Source: Amphirosellinia nigrospora
Taxonomy: Eukaryota > Ascomycota > Sordariomycetes > Xylariales > Xylariaceae
Reading direction: 5' to 3'
NCBI GenBank assembly: GCA_004123355.1
Contig: SCHM01000002.1
Span: forward strand, 10,141,569-10,205,568
Length of the DNA stretch: 64,000 bases
Shown here: one piece after another, positions 22,805-35,684 of the stretch
Position numbering within the stretch: position 1 is the stretch's first letter
How the letters are laid out: each line of letters begins with the position of its first letter
Notes under the pieces: model-generated
What the model was told of the DNA's origin: nothing
What the model saw: only the letters and a program-made list of their open reading frames with translations
Database searches by the model: none
Made by a program: the position numbers and the translations under genes

Positions 22805-25403
22805 ATGAGCATGGCAGAAACCATGGCAGCAGTGGATAGCCCTGGGTTGGCGGTCGGCGATCTGCCCTCTCCGCCCTTCATCTCCGTGCCGGGACTCCCT
22901 AATTTTAGAGATGCTGGAGGCTACGAGGTGATATCTGATCCGCCCAGTACCTCCTCCACAGAAGGGAAGCGTAGGACAAAGATAGTCCGGCGAGGCATCC
23001 TGTTTAGGTCATCGGAGGTTGGTCTTCTACTGTAGTATAGACGTGTCTCGGACAAGAGCTGCCTGGCCAGGGCCTTTCTACTGCTGTTATTCCTACACGC
23101 TGTCAAATACCTTCGGTCTTCCCTTTTTGTCGATGACTGTATGCAACAACTACTGACTCCCGATTCTTGAATAGCCCTCTAAACTAACAGACGCTGGAGC
23201 CGCACAATTAAGTCAAGAACTCGGTATTAGGTTAGTCTACGATCTGCGATCCGCCGTTGAGATTGCGCGGGGCATTGGTTCTGGACGCGGCTTTCCCCTT
23301 CGCGAATGGGAGGGATCCGAGCGCAAGTTCGTTCCCGTCTTCTTAGATCAGGATTATTCGCCAGAGGCCCTGGCTCTTCGGTATAAGAATTATGCTGCAG
23401 AGAGTGATGAGGTGAGTTACTTCTCTCACTTTTGATAGCAAAGAACTGTGACGCTATCTATTCCTTGCCCGCTTAACCATGGCCTGCCCTCATCAGAGCT
23501 GTACGTTATTCTCGTTTCCGCATTGCGGGGGCGGTATTTCGTCTTTGCGCTATTTATTACAATGGAGTCCACGATGGCACGAGACTTTCCGGCGATGCGC
23601 TGTGTTGATGTACGGTACTTTTCGCTGTGCCTCAACCCAGCATTCATCTAATGACACAAATGAAACGGTTCCATTTTTGATTGTGTCAGCCTGAACAACA
23701 GGGAGGGAAACAAGGTGAAGGAGGAACCAGTAAAATGCCTTCTATGAGAGAAAACAGTTGCCTGGCAGCAAGTATGGCCGAGATGCAACAGCGTTTGGTG
23801 CAGAACCAATCGCTTTCCCCGGGTGCTAGAGTAGCTTTTAGGCTCTCCGATGTATGCATGGCGTTCCGGATTCTAGACCCTCCAAACGAGCGTTGCGGCC
23901 CCGATGATGCGCGATATGGAAGTTATCTGCAAGGTACCGAAAGCCAATCGTGCATGTCTAGCCTGGATGTCTAGTGACATCGCAGGGAACATCGGGTCGC
24001 ATGTTCATCTCCTTTTCTATTACGCAAATCTGCCTCAGTTCCTTCCACAATACGTCGAAGGTGCGGTGCTATCAGCCTGTCGGCGGCAATCTCAACGTAC
24101 ACAAGCTTCGCCTGTCCCCCCGCAATGGGGCCGCGTGTGCCAAGTCGATCAAGCTCATATACTAATGAGAACGCCAGGGTTTTATTGAAGCGTACCAGGA
24201 CATCTTAAATGCTGCCACGGACCCAACCAATGAGTTCCAGCCTTTCAAGGCCATTTTGGGCCACTTGGCAACGGTCCCGCCGACTCCCTCCCATCGGTTC
24301 CCTCGCCATGCCTTGTCCATTGCACGGCAGGCAAGGATCGTACAGGCGTTGTCATCGCACTAGCGCTCAGCTTATGCGGTGTACCAGACGAGGCTGTGGT
24401 TCACGAATACAAGTGAGTATCCTACTGGTTTGCTATTGGTTTCAATCCCAGTTTGAATGAATCTGAATAATCCCGAGAAGATACCGACACGTGATAAGTG
24501 GCTAATTCTTGTAACTCCTATCATCAGCCTGACCGAAATTGGGCTGCGCTCTCGTCTCGAAGAGCTCGTAAAACATGTTTCAAGCAACCCAAAGATCGGC
24601 ATAGATGTTGTGGGGCGAAGCGTATGGTTGGTGCTAGGTACGTTTTTTTTCGCCTCTTCATCATATTCCGCCCCCTATATGCTCATATCCGCTATTCCTC
24701 CTCCAAAGCGTCTTCTCGCCCCAATCACTCACACCTCGTACTTCTACCACTCCACAACCAGACTATATTTTAATCACAATGGGGGCCGTTTATTCTGCAA
24801 GGCAGGCGAAAATAGCGGACCTCACCAAGACTGATCCTTGATTTGGGGGCCGTTGAGTAAGATGGGTCGAAGCATAGCGATAAAAGAGCGACGGGAAATT
24901 TGCGAAGACATTCTTCGACTCTTCCGATTGGGCTGGCGCGCAGATGTGCACCCAAAACTCGTTTCGCTTTGACTTAGCCCACATCCCCTGCCTTCACACT
25001 AGCCTCTCGCTGGGGTTGAATATGGAAGTTTTTCACATTTGGACCGGTGAAAAGTTCTGCCACATACGCGATCGTCGAGGGGCTGCGAGCTGTGCTAAAA
25101 TAATGGGTTTGCCCTTTGCACATCGACGCCACACCGGACCGACCAAGCCTTTTACTTCTCTTCTTCAATGGTAAATTCACTTAGTACCAAGGTCCCTTGC
25201 TAACACAAGCTGTGTTTTAAAAAGAGGCGATGCTGGGTACTCTGGCCCGTATCCGCGCGCAGTACGGGTCTATCGAACAATGTGTCATCGACTTGGGAAT
25301 TCTCACGCCGGAAGGCATAAACCAACTAAGGAAGAACTTGATCGTGGAAGCCGATGAGGATGAAGTGGTTCGGTGGCAAGAGCATGCTGATTTCTCGCTC
25401 TAA
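22805..25403 (+). CDS. Tyrosine phosphatase family protein (Y_phosphatase3 / LipA type)
   Basis: Five exons are proposed: 22805..23017, 23175..23411, 24178..24412, 24528..24637 and about 25224..25403. They give roughly 320 residues. The N-terminal motif LPNFRDAGGYEV and the active-site loop HCTAGKDRTG (Cys nucleophile, Arg seven positions along) define the family, whose members act on phosphotyrosine or phosphoinositides. Further support comes from TDAGAAQLSQELGIRLVYDL, GFIEAYQDIL and IDLGILTPEGINQLRKN. Two frame changes interrupt it, near 24290 and in the G run at 24612-24615, where one extra G restores KRMVGAR. Introns 3 and 5 of the region, 767 nt and about 585 nt, are far longer than others here. 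The last acceptor does not keep phase as read. The first donor is GTTGGT. Confidence 0.8.
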
Positions 25404-25712
25404 ATTTGCGAAGCCATGCGACGCTGTCCCAGAGCTCAAGATGATGAATCGAAAGGGTATATATATACGTATGCATTTTTATACACACCAGGCTGGAGAT
25501 ACAGGGATAGATATAAAACATCTATATATAGGGTGGCAGGTTATTGCTAACCGAATCCGCCACGCCCAACTTTGTGCGGAGGTGCCATGTACGCGATCCA
25601 TTTCCATAGACCAAGACTATAGGCACGTTTCATCACTGGGAGGCCTTTTCCTGGACACCATAATACATTGTTGATACACACAAAGACCCACCGGGACGTG
25701 TTGACCACATTA

Positions 25713-26929
25713 TTATGGCACTGAGGTAGGAATTTTAATCTGGTGGCCCTTGGACCGATCATCGTACGGCGTACCATACCGCCAGCCCACAGCCTTCCGG
25801 GATTTGCCCTTAGGGCCGACATTCTCCGAGTTGAACTGTTTGAACCGAAATTCAAAACGTTCGGTGTTGATACGAGTAGTCATCTTCTCCTCACGAGTGG
25901 CCTTGGCGACCTGCTTCTCGGCAGCCTTGCGCTCAGATTCCATGACGGCCTGCTTGAATCGCTCGGATGCATCCCACAGTGGCCGATCCTGCGCTACTTC
26001 CCTCTCCATCTCTATGAGTTCGGGATGCGGTACCCGCTTGTCAGCAGAGAGCAGTGTCGGATGGAAGGCTTTTGCAGCATCTTCTCTTGTAAAATGCCGC
26101 GACTCAGACGTCGGCCACCAGAGCTGCTGCATTGTATAGGGATGTACATGTAGCTCGTTAATGTCCTCAAAAGGTTCAGTAGTTTGATTAGGGTTGAGGT
26201 TGAAGGTAGGAAGCATGGACAGTACGGCTTGCGCGTATGGCTTTGCGAGTGGCTGGTCCTGTTGCCGAAGCAGCAAGTATTAGTAGGGGACTGGTAAACC
26301 GAGATGTTCCAGCAAGGATAAAAGTGGATGTTGGTAATTGAAATCAGAGAGGCTCGCAACAGCAATTTGTAACCATGTAGATATCTTCAAGACTTATCGA
26401 ATTTGGTGTGTTGAAATCATCATATAAGAACCGGAGGGTAGAAGCAGAGGAATGAGCAGAATCAGCTTACCTTGGCTATCCAATCCTTCTCGACCTCCTT
26501 CAACCGCACAATAGCGGCGACTCTCCGAATATCAACGCCAAACTCGGCAGACACGGCCTTGATGGTCTGGCCATCACGCATGACCCTCTCCCATATAAGC
26601 TCACGTGCCTTATCGTTGAGGACCTTAGAACTCTTGAAATGCGGGTTGAGGGGAAATGGCTGCTGGGAGGAAAGAGAACCGTCAAACTCCTTTGTCAGGT
26701 ATTGAGGTTTGCCCCCCCCGGGTCTACGGAAGAGCCGTCCATCGTTCCTTTCCCACGCCCTGAACAAACGACGGACCTTGCTGAATTTTGGTCGGCTTGC
26801 CGTTGTCGAGAAGCTCGCGACGAGAGGAGCCTGCAACGACTGCGCTACACAGCGCGCCGCGCCGGCACTCGCCCTTGTGAGGGAGGGCACCGGCGTCGGT
26901 ATTAATGGCGGCATTGCGACACCTCTCAA
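25713..26929 (-). CDS. MRPS35: Mitochondrial small-subunit ribosomal protein mS45 (Mrps35/Bot1)
   Basis: Two exons, 26929..26471 and 26258..25713, encode 334 residues without any break. The intron (212 nt) has GTAAGC, a perfect TACTAATA branch site and CAG. The first 50 residues are basic and hydroxylated, ending in SFSTTASRPKFSK, as expected of a mitochondrial presequence. The body contains KPQYLTKEFDGSLSSQQPFP, LNDKARELIWERVMRDGQTI and FGVDIRRVAAIVRLKEVEKD, characteristic of the Bot1p/eukaryotic mitochondrial regulator family. This is a component of the mitochondrial 37S subunit. The second exon includes MQQLWWPTSESRHFTREDAA and a basic C-terminus. The start could also be the second Met, five codons in (26914). 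It converges with the phosphatase gene, about 310 bases away. Confidence 0.9.
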
Positions 26930-28403
26930 CCCACCTGGGGCAGCGAATGGAAAAGTTGGGTAGAAGACTGGTCAAGGTGGTCGTAATTTATTTGGATTCG
27001 GCACTCGTGCAGGATCCGAAAATTGTGTCGGCTTTCGGATTAATGATTTGTCGGGCTTCTTAACAGTGGGGACGGGTCTTACCCTTGCCAAAATCCATGT
27101 GGAGCCACGGCAGAGCATGGTGCCCCAGTGGTCAGTGCTTTCCCTGTCCTTTCCCGAAATGCTTGGCAATAGATTACACTCCACCAGATCCGCCCCACAA
27201 TCCAAGATGTTAATCTCGATCTCTAGTTCAAGGTCAATCTGAGGTTTTTGACTTGGGTTCAAGCTTTAGCTAAGTCCACCTTCCACGGTTGTTGGGACAA
27301 ATTTCGTTTCAACAAAGCAGCCTTACTTTCTTCATCTGTTGTTACTAGCAGAGAGATGATCACCCATGTATAGCAGACCGCCAAGTAGTGGCAAATGCTT
27401 TCTGCAACCCAATTTTCTGTCTGCGACCATTCCTGGCGACAGGGATGTATCTAGCATGGCACTTATTTTCAAGCTACTTAATTAGCTTGCTCCTTCATAC
27501 CAGTCGTTTTCTTCTTACCACCACACCACCTCGCAATCGTTAATCGCGTCTAGTGTATGGCCACGACTTTGGGTTTCTTTTTAGCCTTCCTATCTCAACC
27601 TCCCGACCTATATTTAGCTCTCTGAGTCTGCTCGCTATCTTTAACAGTGATTATTACTGCGTATGGCGCCCCTAGAGAAGAGATCAGATATACCATTAGA
27701 AAGAGAGAGCCAAGATCAGCACCTAAAAGCACCACCCGCGCGCCGTTGTAACCCTGTTAAGTGGATTAGTTATCGGTGCTACTGGATGCTGGCCATATGC
27801 AGTGATCACGATTCTCATGCACGTCTGTCTTATGTCAACTTCTCTAGGAGATTAGGTGTACAACGCGCCCCAACCAACAGGGTATAACCAAGCTTACCCC
27901 CAGCATCCTTCCGTCGGCATAAGTGCTGTAACACACTAGTAGAGCTCAGTCTTGGTTGTTTTGAGCGACGAGAGGGAGGTAGGTGGCATGCTGTACTGGT
28001 GCCATGGCAGGTAAAAAGCAGTACTAGCAGCATTTGCATCGATCAATTGATAGATGGGTGCAGGCGCACCGGCACTCGACAGCACTCTCTCTGACTGAGA
28101 ACGTATAACATCTAGCTTGTTTATCCCTCCTGGCACCTGACAGCCCGACCTGCATTCGCATCCATCCGCACACTATTTTTAAGAGGAGCTACATATACAG
28201 CGAAAGTCTTCGGCCAAACCTTAAGCAAGACCATCGCCCTCTTGCATTACCTTGCTGCACAGGACCACGTATATTCCTGGTATAGCCGTCCACTAGAGAA
28301 ACGGGAAACATCTAGTAGAGCTCGACCGACGACTTGATGTTGATGCCGAAGAGACACAAGACTAGCTGCCAGGGATTGCCGCGAGCTAGATACAGCACTA
28401 GCA
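26930..28403. promoter_or_regulatory. Divergent promoter region between mS45 and ssk1
   Basis: This 1.5 kb spacer serves two divergent genes. No coding sequence is recognisable. The stretch before 28404 is probably a long 5' leader of ssk1, which would be usual for a signalling gene, but no transcript boundary can be read from sequence. Confidence 0.5.
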
Positions 28404-31004
28404 ATGGGCAATATCAAGGCGCGTATTAAGGCTACGCTCCTCCGCAGAGACAGCAGACAGAAGTCTCCGTCGCCTAGCAAGAGAAGCTCCGGGCGAGATG
28501 ATGCCTCGAGCGCCAGCAACCATACGCAGCCCGGATACGACGCCTCGGACGAACGTAGTGACCACAAGGCTGGTGGGCGCAACAGGAGCTTGAGCCAAGA
28601 ACGGGCCACCCGCAGAAGCAGCCTGCTCAGCGATAGCAATAACAAGAATAAGAACAACCAATCACCCGATCCCCCTGCTGACGCCGACGCCGATGGCGAT
28701 GGCGATGGCGACGGCGATGCTTCTGCTCATGTAGACATGCCACAGAACAAGGACAATGACGGTGGTTTTGAAGCCGACGCGGCCGACAGCTCAACGACGC
28801 CAGCAGGCCCGGGCGCCAATCCAGCACCAGCCCGCGGAAAGAAAAGCGCCAGAATCGCTCCACCACCGCCCGCTGGACCTGGACCACAAACACCACTAGG
28901 CCCCCCCGGCCCACCACCCCCAGCACCAGCACCAGCACCTTACTCGAGCGCTACTGCCGAGCCGGGCATAGATCTGCAGAGCCTTGCAGCCAATTCACAC
29001 GCCGGCTCATCAACGATCCCAGTGGCTCCAACTACCATAAGTGCTATTGCATCGCCCGCCACGGCTACTTCTGCCTCTGCCTCTGCCTCTGCAGCTGCTG
29101 CTTCTGATGCAAATACTGCTGCACTCCCCAGCATCCACGAACATCCCGCGACGCCGCCCACAGTGCCCTCAGCCGACCCGGACTCCGAAGTCGCATCGCC
29201 TACACCCCGGGCCTCTGTCACCAACACCAAGCGCGACCAGGGCCACATCGCCGGCCCTCTCGACGGTGCTCCTCACAGTCTCGCTCTTCTCACGCCGCAA
29301 GCGCCCTCTCCCTCGCCTTTGAGGGCTCCATTGTCCCCGTCCTTCTTCTCCCGTCCCCCGGGCCACTGCGAAGACAAAGCATTTTGCCAGCCCATCAAAC
29401 CAATCTCGTCAGGGCCCTGCTCAATGGCCCCGCAAACGACTTTGAGCTAGACGCCGCCGACCTCGATCGCCAAGATCTATTGTCCGGCATGGTCACGAGG
29501 AGGATTTGGGTCAAGCGACCCCTTGCATCAGCTACCCTGATTGTCATAAACGAGGATGGTCTTGTTGATGATGTTCGAGAGCAGATTCTCAGGAAATATG
29601 CCAATTCTTTAGGGCGTCAATTCGATGCCCCAGACCTGACTTTGCGGATATGCAACCGGGAGCAGCAGACAAGTCGGCCCCTCCAACCCGACGAGCCTAT
29701 CGCGCGGGTCATCGACTCTTACTACGCCAACGGCCAGAGTGTCGACGATGCTTTGCTCATTGACATACCCTCACGTAGGACTCCCAAAGCCTCACCGAAC
29801 CCGAAATTCTACACCGACGACCGACCGCATGAGTCTGGCACCGACTATTTCCCACCTTTCCACCCTCCGAACTACGCTCACCATGCCGTTACGGCGACGC
29901 TTGTCGGCGGTCCCCACGCCCCTCACTTCCCTCCTCCATGAGCATCGTAGGCGGAAACCAGCTTCCGCAAGTCCCCTCTCCCGGCGGTTCCAGACGGCTA
30001 GCCCTCAACCGCCCCAACCTGCAGCGAATGCACACGGCCTCGCCCGTTTCCACCATCGCCAACAGCCACCCTGCCCAAATAGGGGTCATACCCACCGGTA
30101 CGCACAAGTACTCAAAATCAGTGCGCTCACGGACTCATTCAGGTGCATCTTCAGACCTATCTAGCCAGCCACCCGCAGCTCCCCGATCCCTACTCCTCCT
30201 CCCGTCGAACGGACGGCTACTCCTCCTCCACGCGTTTCATCCCCTCGACCCTCTGTACGGATCAAAAAGAAGAGGACCATCGAAACCCCGACATTGCCCT
30301 CTGGCCTACTAGAGGCCGCTGTGCCGCCTATCAACATCCTTATTGTCGAAGACAACGTGATCAACCTGCGACTTCTCGAGGCGTTCGTCAAGCGTCTGAA
30401 GGTCCGCTGGCAAACAGCCGTGAACGGAAGAGAAGCCGTTGATAAGTGGCGCGCCGGTGGCTTCCACTTGGTGCTCATGGATATTCAGCTCCCCATCATG
30501 AACGGCCTCGACGCCACACGAGAGATCCGAAGGATTGAGAGGGTCAATTCAATTGGCGTCTTTTCCTCATCCGCTAGCAGCCCACCCGATGAAGTGCTGC
30601 CGGAACCTGCGGAGGAAGACAGACTTGCGAATACTGAGATGTTCAAGAGCCCTGTCATCATCGTTGCGCTAACGGCGAGCTCGCTACAGAGTGACCGACA
30701 CGAGGCTTTGGCGGCCGGGTGTAACGATTTCCTGACCAAGGTAAGTCTTAGCTAATTGGCTTTCTATGATATAGTATCTTATGAACCCGCGTGCTGACCT
30801 CATCGGGATAGCCTGTCAATTTTGACTGGTTACAGCGAAAGGTCAAAGAATGGGGCTGCAAGCCTTGATCGACTTTGACGGGTGGCGTAAGTGGAAAGAC
30901 TTCTCCAGAAAACACAGGCCGTCGAGGCCGCAAAGAAACCTGCTGCTTCCAACAAACCCAAGCCGATTAAGAAAAGCCGAGTATCGATGGCAGCCGCCGC
31001 TTAG
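28404..31004 (+). CDS. ssk1: Ssk1-type response regulator of the HOG stress pathway, frame-broken
   Basis: The start MGNIKARIKATLLRRDSRQK and the order of conserved blocks identify Ssk1. A long Ser/Pro/Ala-rich N-terminus includes GATGGC-repeat-coded acidic residues near 28690. The conserved SGMVTRRIWVKRP region follows. The receiver domain starts INILIVEDNVINLRLLEAFV, has phosphoacceptor Asp in HLVLMDIQLPIMNG and Lys in LTKPVNFDW. An intron (30741..30811, 71 nt) splits LTK from PVN. The C-terminus IDFDGWRKWKDFS and AAKKPAASNKPKPIKKSRVS match the family. Ssk1 takes phosphate from the Ypd1 phosphotransfer protein and activates the Ssk2/Ssk22 MAPKKK. Frame changes lie near 29360, 29935, 30184, 30860 and 30905. 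Several fit one base lost from a C run; that at 30860 fits a 4-base loss from a TGCATGCA-like repeat. About 845 residues if intact. Confidence 0.88.
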
Positions 31005-32093
31005 TTCTCACTAAAACTACAACCAAGTCCCAAACGGGAAACATGTAGAAGATATCGTTTCGTCTCTAATATGAACGAACCCCCAAGCTTTTGCCCCTAA
31101 CATCAAGGCATAGCTCCTTGCGACCAATCATCTATCAACGTACAGCGTCCACAAGTAGATTTATGCTTCCATATACATACATACATACATTTTATAACTT
31201 TAGTTGGTGGACAAGACGGGATCGGGGTTTTGATACGAGAAAATTGCTATGCTTAATAGGTTATGGGATGAACTCAGAAACCGAGCCCCTCATCAAGCTC
31301 CTGGCAGAGAATTTGGTGATTTCAAGGTCATTAGCATAAGCTAAATGATGGGATCCAGATTGGCGTCAATTTTGGCCGAGGCATGTACACTGATGCAAGG
31401 GCATGAGGAAGAGAAGACGAAAATCGTAGTCTTGGCGGTGAGCTGCTGAGCTGGGAAGGTACACGCAAGGAATCCAAAAGTCTCAAAATCAAAATCGCGG
31501 TCGGAGTAATACATACAGAATAACGTGCTCTACACTAATTAATACCTTGGGGACTACTCTTGCGAGTTCGGCTGTTGACTTGTGTATGCTTGAATTAACA
31601 GGGGTACTTTTACCGGCTCTCCGACAATCCGGAACTCTTGGCTATTCGCATTGGAGGGCTGATTATTATCCACCGTGTGTTCATGAGAGCGTGAGGCGCA
31701 TTGCACGACGAAGCGTGTCCTTGAACTATGGGGAAGACTTGAGCGAATGAAAAGTTCAGCGATGGTCATTAGCGGAGGGTCTTGAGTGCGTTAGTGCGGG
31801 GCAGCCGCAGTGTAACGCAGGATTACAGTATATGATTATATGCATTTTTCTAGCTGGTCAAATAGCTGTGCGCCGACATCGCCCAGGCTTTTCTATGCAT
31901 TTACTACCTCGAGTCACCACCACAACTATTTTGGACCAGCAAGGTCCCGAGCCGACTCTTAATCTCAGGAGCTCCATCCGACCCGAAATCACCCATTCGA
32001 TTGACTTGTTGTATGGTGCATTGAGGGTATCCAGTGGACTCACATAGGCCACTCCTCTTGCCAATTGCCTCCTGGAAACTCCCAACTCTAGCC
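31005..32093. other. Intergenic spacer between ssk1 and ilv3
   Basis: The spacer is 1.1 kb between two genes on the same strand and holds the ssk1 3' flank and ilv3 promoter. A CATA tandem repeat is visible at 31173-31190. No gene recognised. Confidence 0.55.
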
Positions 32094-33966
32094 ATGGCCA
32101 TCTGTAATCTCCTCCGAGCCCGAGCTCCGGCAGCTCTAGGCCGGCCAATGATTGCTTCGTCGAGGCAATATGTGTATGATTTCACACTTCATGATTATCT
32201 TCAAATTGGCCTTTAGCTGACCTCTACCGATAGCCGTTACCTTAGCACCACCCCTGCGCGCCAATCGCGCCAATCCGACAAGGACCTGAACAAGATCTCG
32301 CGCCACATCACACAGCCCAAGTCGCAGGGCGCCTCACAAGCCATGTTATACGCCACTGGTTTGCACAAGGAGGATATGTCGAAGGCCCAAGTTGGTATCT
32401 CATCGGTGTGGTGGGAAGGCAACCCGTGCAACATGCACCTGTTAGACCTGTCCCGCGCCGTCAAGCAGTCCGTCGCCGCAGCCGGGCTTGTCCCCTACCG
32501 GTTCAACACCATTGGCGTATCCGATGGTATCTCTATGGGCACTACTGGCATGCGGTATTCTCTACAGAGTAGAGAAATCATCGCCGACAGTATCGAGACC
32601 GTCATGCAGGGCCAATGGTACGATGCCAATATCTCCCTACCGGGTTGCGACAAGAACATGCCGGGTCCTGATTGCCATGGGTCGCGTGAACCGACCAAGT
32701 ATTATGATTTATGGAGGCACCATCAGGCCTGGTTGTTCCAGGGAGGGCAAAACTATCGACATGGTCAGTGCTTTCCAGGCATATGGGCAATACATATCGG
32801 GCGAAATCAGCGAGGAAGAGCGATTCGATATCATCCGCCACGCTTGCCCCGGTAGTGGCGCGTGTGGTGGCATGTACACGGCCAACACGATGGCCTCCGC
32901 CGCCGAGACGCTGGGCATGACCCTCCCTGGAAGCAGTAGTAGACCCGCCGAGTCAAGGGCCAAATTGGACGAATGCAATGAGGTTGGCCAGGCCATGAAA
33001 AACCTAATGCGGGAAGATATCAAACCGAAAGATATCCTAACAAGAGAAGCTTTCGAGGAGGCCATGGTCGTCGTCAACATCCTTGGAGGCAGCACCAACG
33101 CTGTACTTCACTTGATCGCCATCGCCGACGCCGTGGGCATCAAGCTGACCGTCGACGATTTCCAGGCCGTCTCGGATCGAACACCCTTCCTTGCTGACTT
33201 GAAGCCATCAGGCAAACACGTCTTCGAGGACATGCACAAGATCGGCGGTACTCCGGCGTTGCTGAAATTCCTTATCGGCGAGGGCATCATCTCAGGTAAC
33301 GGCATCACTGTGACCGGAAAGACCATGAAGCAGAACCTGAAGTGGTGGCCCACGTTCCCTAAGGACCAGACCGTCATCCGCCCCTTCTGGGACCCGATCA
33401 AACCTACCGGCCACATCCAGATCCTGCGTGGCGCACTCGCTCCCGGCGGCTCCGTCGGCAAGATTACAGGTAAGGAGGGGCTCACGTTCACCGGTAAGGC
33501 CAAGTGCTACGACCAGGAGAACGACTTCATCGAAGCGCTTGAACGGGGTGAGATCAAGAAGGGGGAGAAGACGGTGGTGGTGATCCGGTACGAGGGGCCT
33601 AAAGGCGGCCCTGGTATGCCGGAGATGCTGAAGCCCTCGTCAGCCATCATGGGAGCCGGGCTGGGTAACGACGTCGCATTATTAACAGATGGCCGTTTCT
33701 CGGGTGGCAGTCACGGCTTCCTGATCGGCCACATCGTGCCCGAGGCCGCCGAGGGCGGGCCTATCGGTCTGGTAAAGGACGGCGATACTATTACCGTTGA
33801 CGCCGAGAAGCGCGTCATTGACTGGGACGTCAGCGACGAGGAGATGGCGCGGCGCAAGGCCGAGTGGACACCACCCCCACCGCGATACTCACAGGGCACC
33901 CTCACCAAGTATGCAAAACTGGTCAGCGATGCTAGCCAGGGGTGCGTGACGACGGGGACTTCATAG
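32094..33966 (+). CDS. ilv3: Dihydroxy-acid dehydratase, mitochondrial (Ilv3), one frame break
   Basis: This enzyme converts dihydroxy acids to 2-oxo acids in valine, isoleucine and leucine synthesis, in the mitochondrion, using an iron-sulfur cluster. Exon 1 (32094..32173) encodes a presequence beginning [20 protein letters not shown] 60-nt intron (32174..32233) leads to [10 protein letters not shown]. Diagnostic motifs are [12 protein letters not shown] and [20 protein letters not shown] (cluster cysteines), [13 protein letters not shown], and [20 protein letters not shown] near the C-terminus. The frame changes at about 32664, just after GCDKNMPG, and continues as [20 protein letters not shown]. 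Two lost bases in a G run (GGGGG to GGG) would explain it. Total about 604 residues, normal for the family. Loss of this gene would cause amino-acid auxotrophy, so a sequence error is more likely than a real mutation. Confidence 0.93.
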
Positions 33967-34623
33967 AGCTAGGCAAAGAAAAAAAAACGGCGACGAATGA
34001 CGAAAATGTGCAATGATACCACACGGATGGAAAGGTATGAGGTAGACCTAGATTCGCAAGTGCCTCCTTGGATATGTCCAGGGGTGGAGACGACGTAACG
34101 TATATGCTGTGTGTAAATGTATCTATTCATATATACATTACCTGGCTCAGGTCGATATATAGCGACCCGGACGAACCAAAAAAGAAAGAGGCGCTATTTC
34201 GAAGTGGCATTTAGAATAAGGAAACCAAAATAAGATATTGTCATATTCAACATCATTTTCGTCATGCTTCGTGAGTATCCGGGATAGGTGTTGTGACATA
34301 TATGCATGCACATGAAACTTACTCCACAAGCAACGGTTGCTTATTGAAGACCCAGAACACGATGGAATTTTCTGTGCTATTACTTTAGCTGTAGCTTGCT
34401 AGGTTTTTTGTTAAATCAAGTGATTTCGAACTGAGGTACTTTTCATTTCCTTCATACCATGACGGACGGACGTCCGCCTCGCGACCTGCCGCAACCTGCT
34501 TTGGCAATGGCCGCTCGACATTAAAACCTTATACCGGCCCAGAAGTCCCTGAAAAGGGGATGTAACTTTTCAGCTTAGTAGCACACGAATATATAACTCC
34601 CGAAACCCATCCCCCCATGCCGA
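33967..34623. other. Intergenic spacer between convergent genes
   Basis: About 660 bases separating the 3' ends of ilv3 and the acyltransferase gene. It is AT-rich, as expected of terminators and 3' untranslated sequence. Nothing else recognised. Confidence 0.6.
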
Positions 34624-35684
34624 TTACTTTTTTCCTTTTTTATTACACCAGACATCGATGAAGGCGGCCTTATCGCTCAATGTCAGGCCCACACGCTTGT
34701 TCCTCGCGAGTCTGGCGAGGGAGTCGGCGACGTGGTCTAGGAGCCGTCGCTCCTCGGGGGTAACGTCTGCTCCGCCCTCACCCCCGCTTCCCGCGCGGTT
34801 CTCCATCTCGGGGTGGGTCACCCCGTTAGTGGCGACCGACGTGTTGGAGACCCCCTCGGCGACGCGGACTCTGATATAGTGCGTCGGCTTGCTGAGCAGG
34901 TTCCACAGGAACGTGACCCACGCGCCCGGGACGGGGGTCGTGATGTCGGCGGGCGTGTAGCGCAGGCTGACGGGGAAGATGGTGGCGTCGGCCGGGCACG
35001 ACAGCAGTGACGGCGAGAAGGGGAGGATGCCCTTGCCGTTGGTGGTGGTCATCTCGGGGAACACGGCGATGACGCGGTGCGGGTTCTGCTCGACGAGGGC
35101 GCGGAGGGTGGTCAGCCCCGTCGTCGTGCGCGGGGAGGCGGCAGTGGTCGTCGGCGGGGCGAGCGCGAGGGCCGCGGCGCGGAACAGGGACACGCGCTGG
35201 ACCTTGCGCGTGTCGGGGTACGAGACGACGAAGATGGGGTCGAAGATGGCGGCGAGGTAGACGGCGTCGACGGGGCTCGTGAACTGCGAGGCGATGACGG
35301 CGCGCTCGCGCGGGAACCGGTCGGCCGGCTGCTGCGAGAGCGACCGCGCTTCACGCCGTCGAGCTGTAGGTCGACCCACCAGATGCCGGGGATGCCCAGC
35401 AACGTCCACAGGTTGAGCTTCCGGAAGAACTGGGGGAGCGGGAGGTGGTCTAGTACGAGGAAGTAGGCCACGCAATATGCCACCAACAGCGGGAGTCGGA
35501 AGGCGAAGATCCATACGCCGAGGATCTTGGCCATGATCGATGCCGGTGTCGTGGTTGGGAGGAAGGGCGATATGCCCGAGCCTGTCAGAGCAGATATTCC
35601 CTATCAGCTTGGGGCGCACTCCTCATGGTAGGATTGGAAACTAGCTTGCTTACCCCTATCCCGAAACTGGCTGTACTTTTCCAT
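34624..35684 (-). CDS. Lysophosphatidic acid acyltransferase-like protein (Loa1/Vps66 type)
   Basis: Exon 1 is only 31 nt (35684..35654; MEKYSQFRDRG). A 72-nt intron is followed by exon 2 from 35581 (SGISPFLPTTTPASIMAKIL). A hydrophobic segment, VWIFAFRLPLLVAYCVAYFL, lies near residues 30-50. The PlsC fold is shown by SQFTSPVDAVYLAAIFDPIF, in place of the usual N/H-x4-D box, and by FPEMTTTNGKGILPFSPSLL, the FPEGT-type substrate motif. Yeast Loa1/Vps66 acts at the ER and lipid droplets in phosphatidic acid and triacylglycerol synthesis. The first catalytic box lacks the canonical His, which is usual for this subgroup as I recall. One base is missing near 35344 (KRG to SLSQQ), best explained by GGG read as GG. 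About 329 residues. Confidence 0.85.

Noticed and set aside
28404-31004. Programmed ribosomal frameshifting in ssk1
   Set aside because: There are five changes at different sequence contexts, and similar ones occur in many unrelated genes. Indels explain all of them.
34658-35466. Plus-strand open frames across the acyltransferase gene
   Set aside because: Antisense shadows of a recognised gene in GC-rich sequence.
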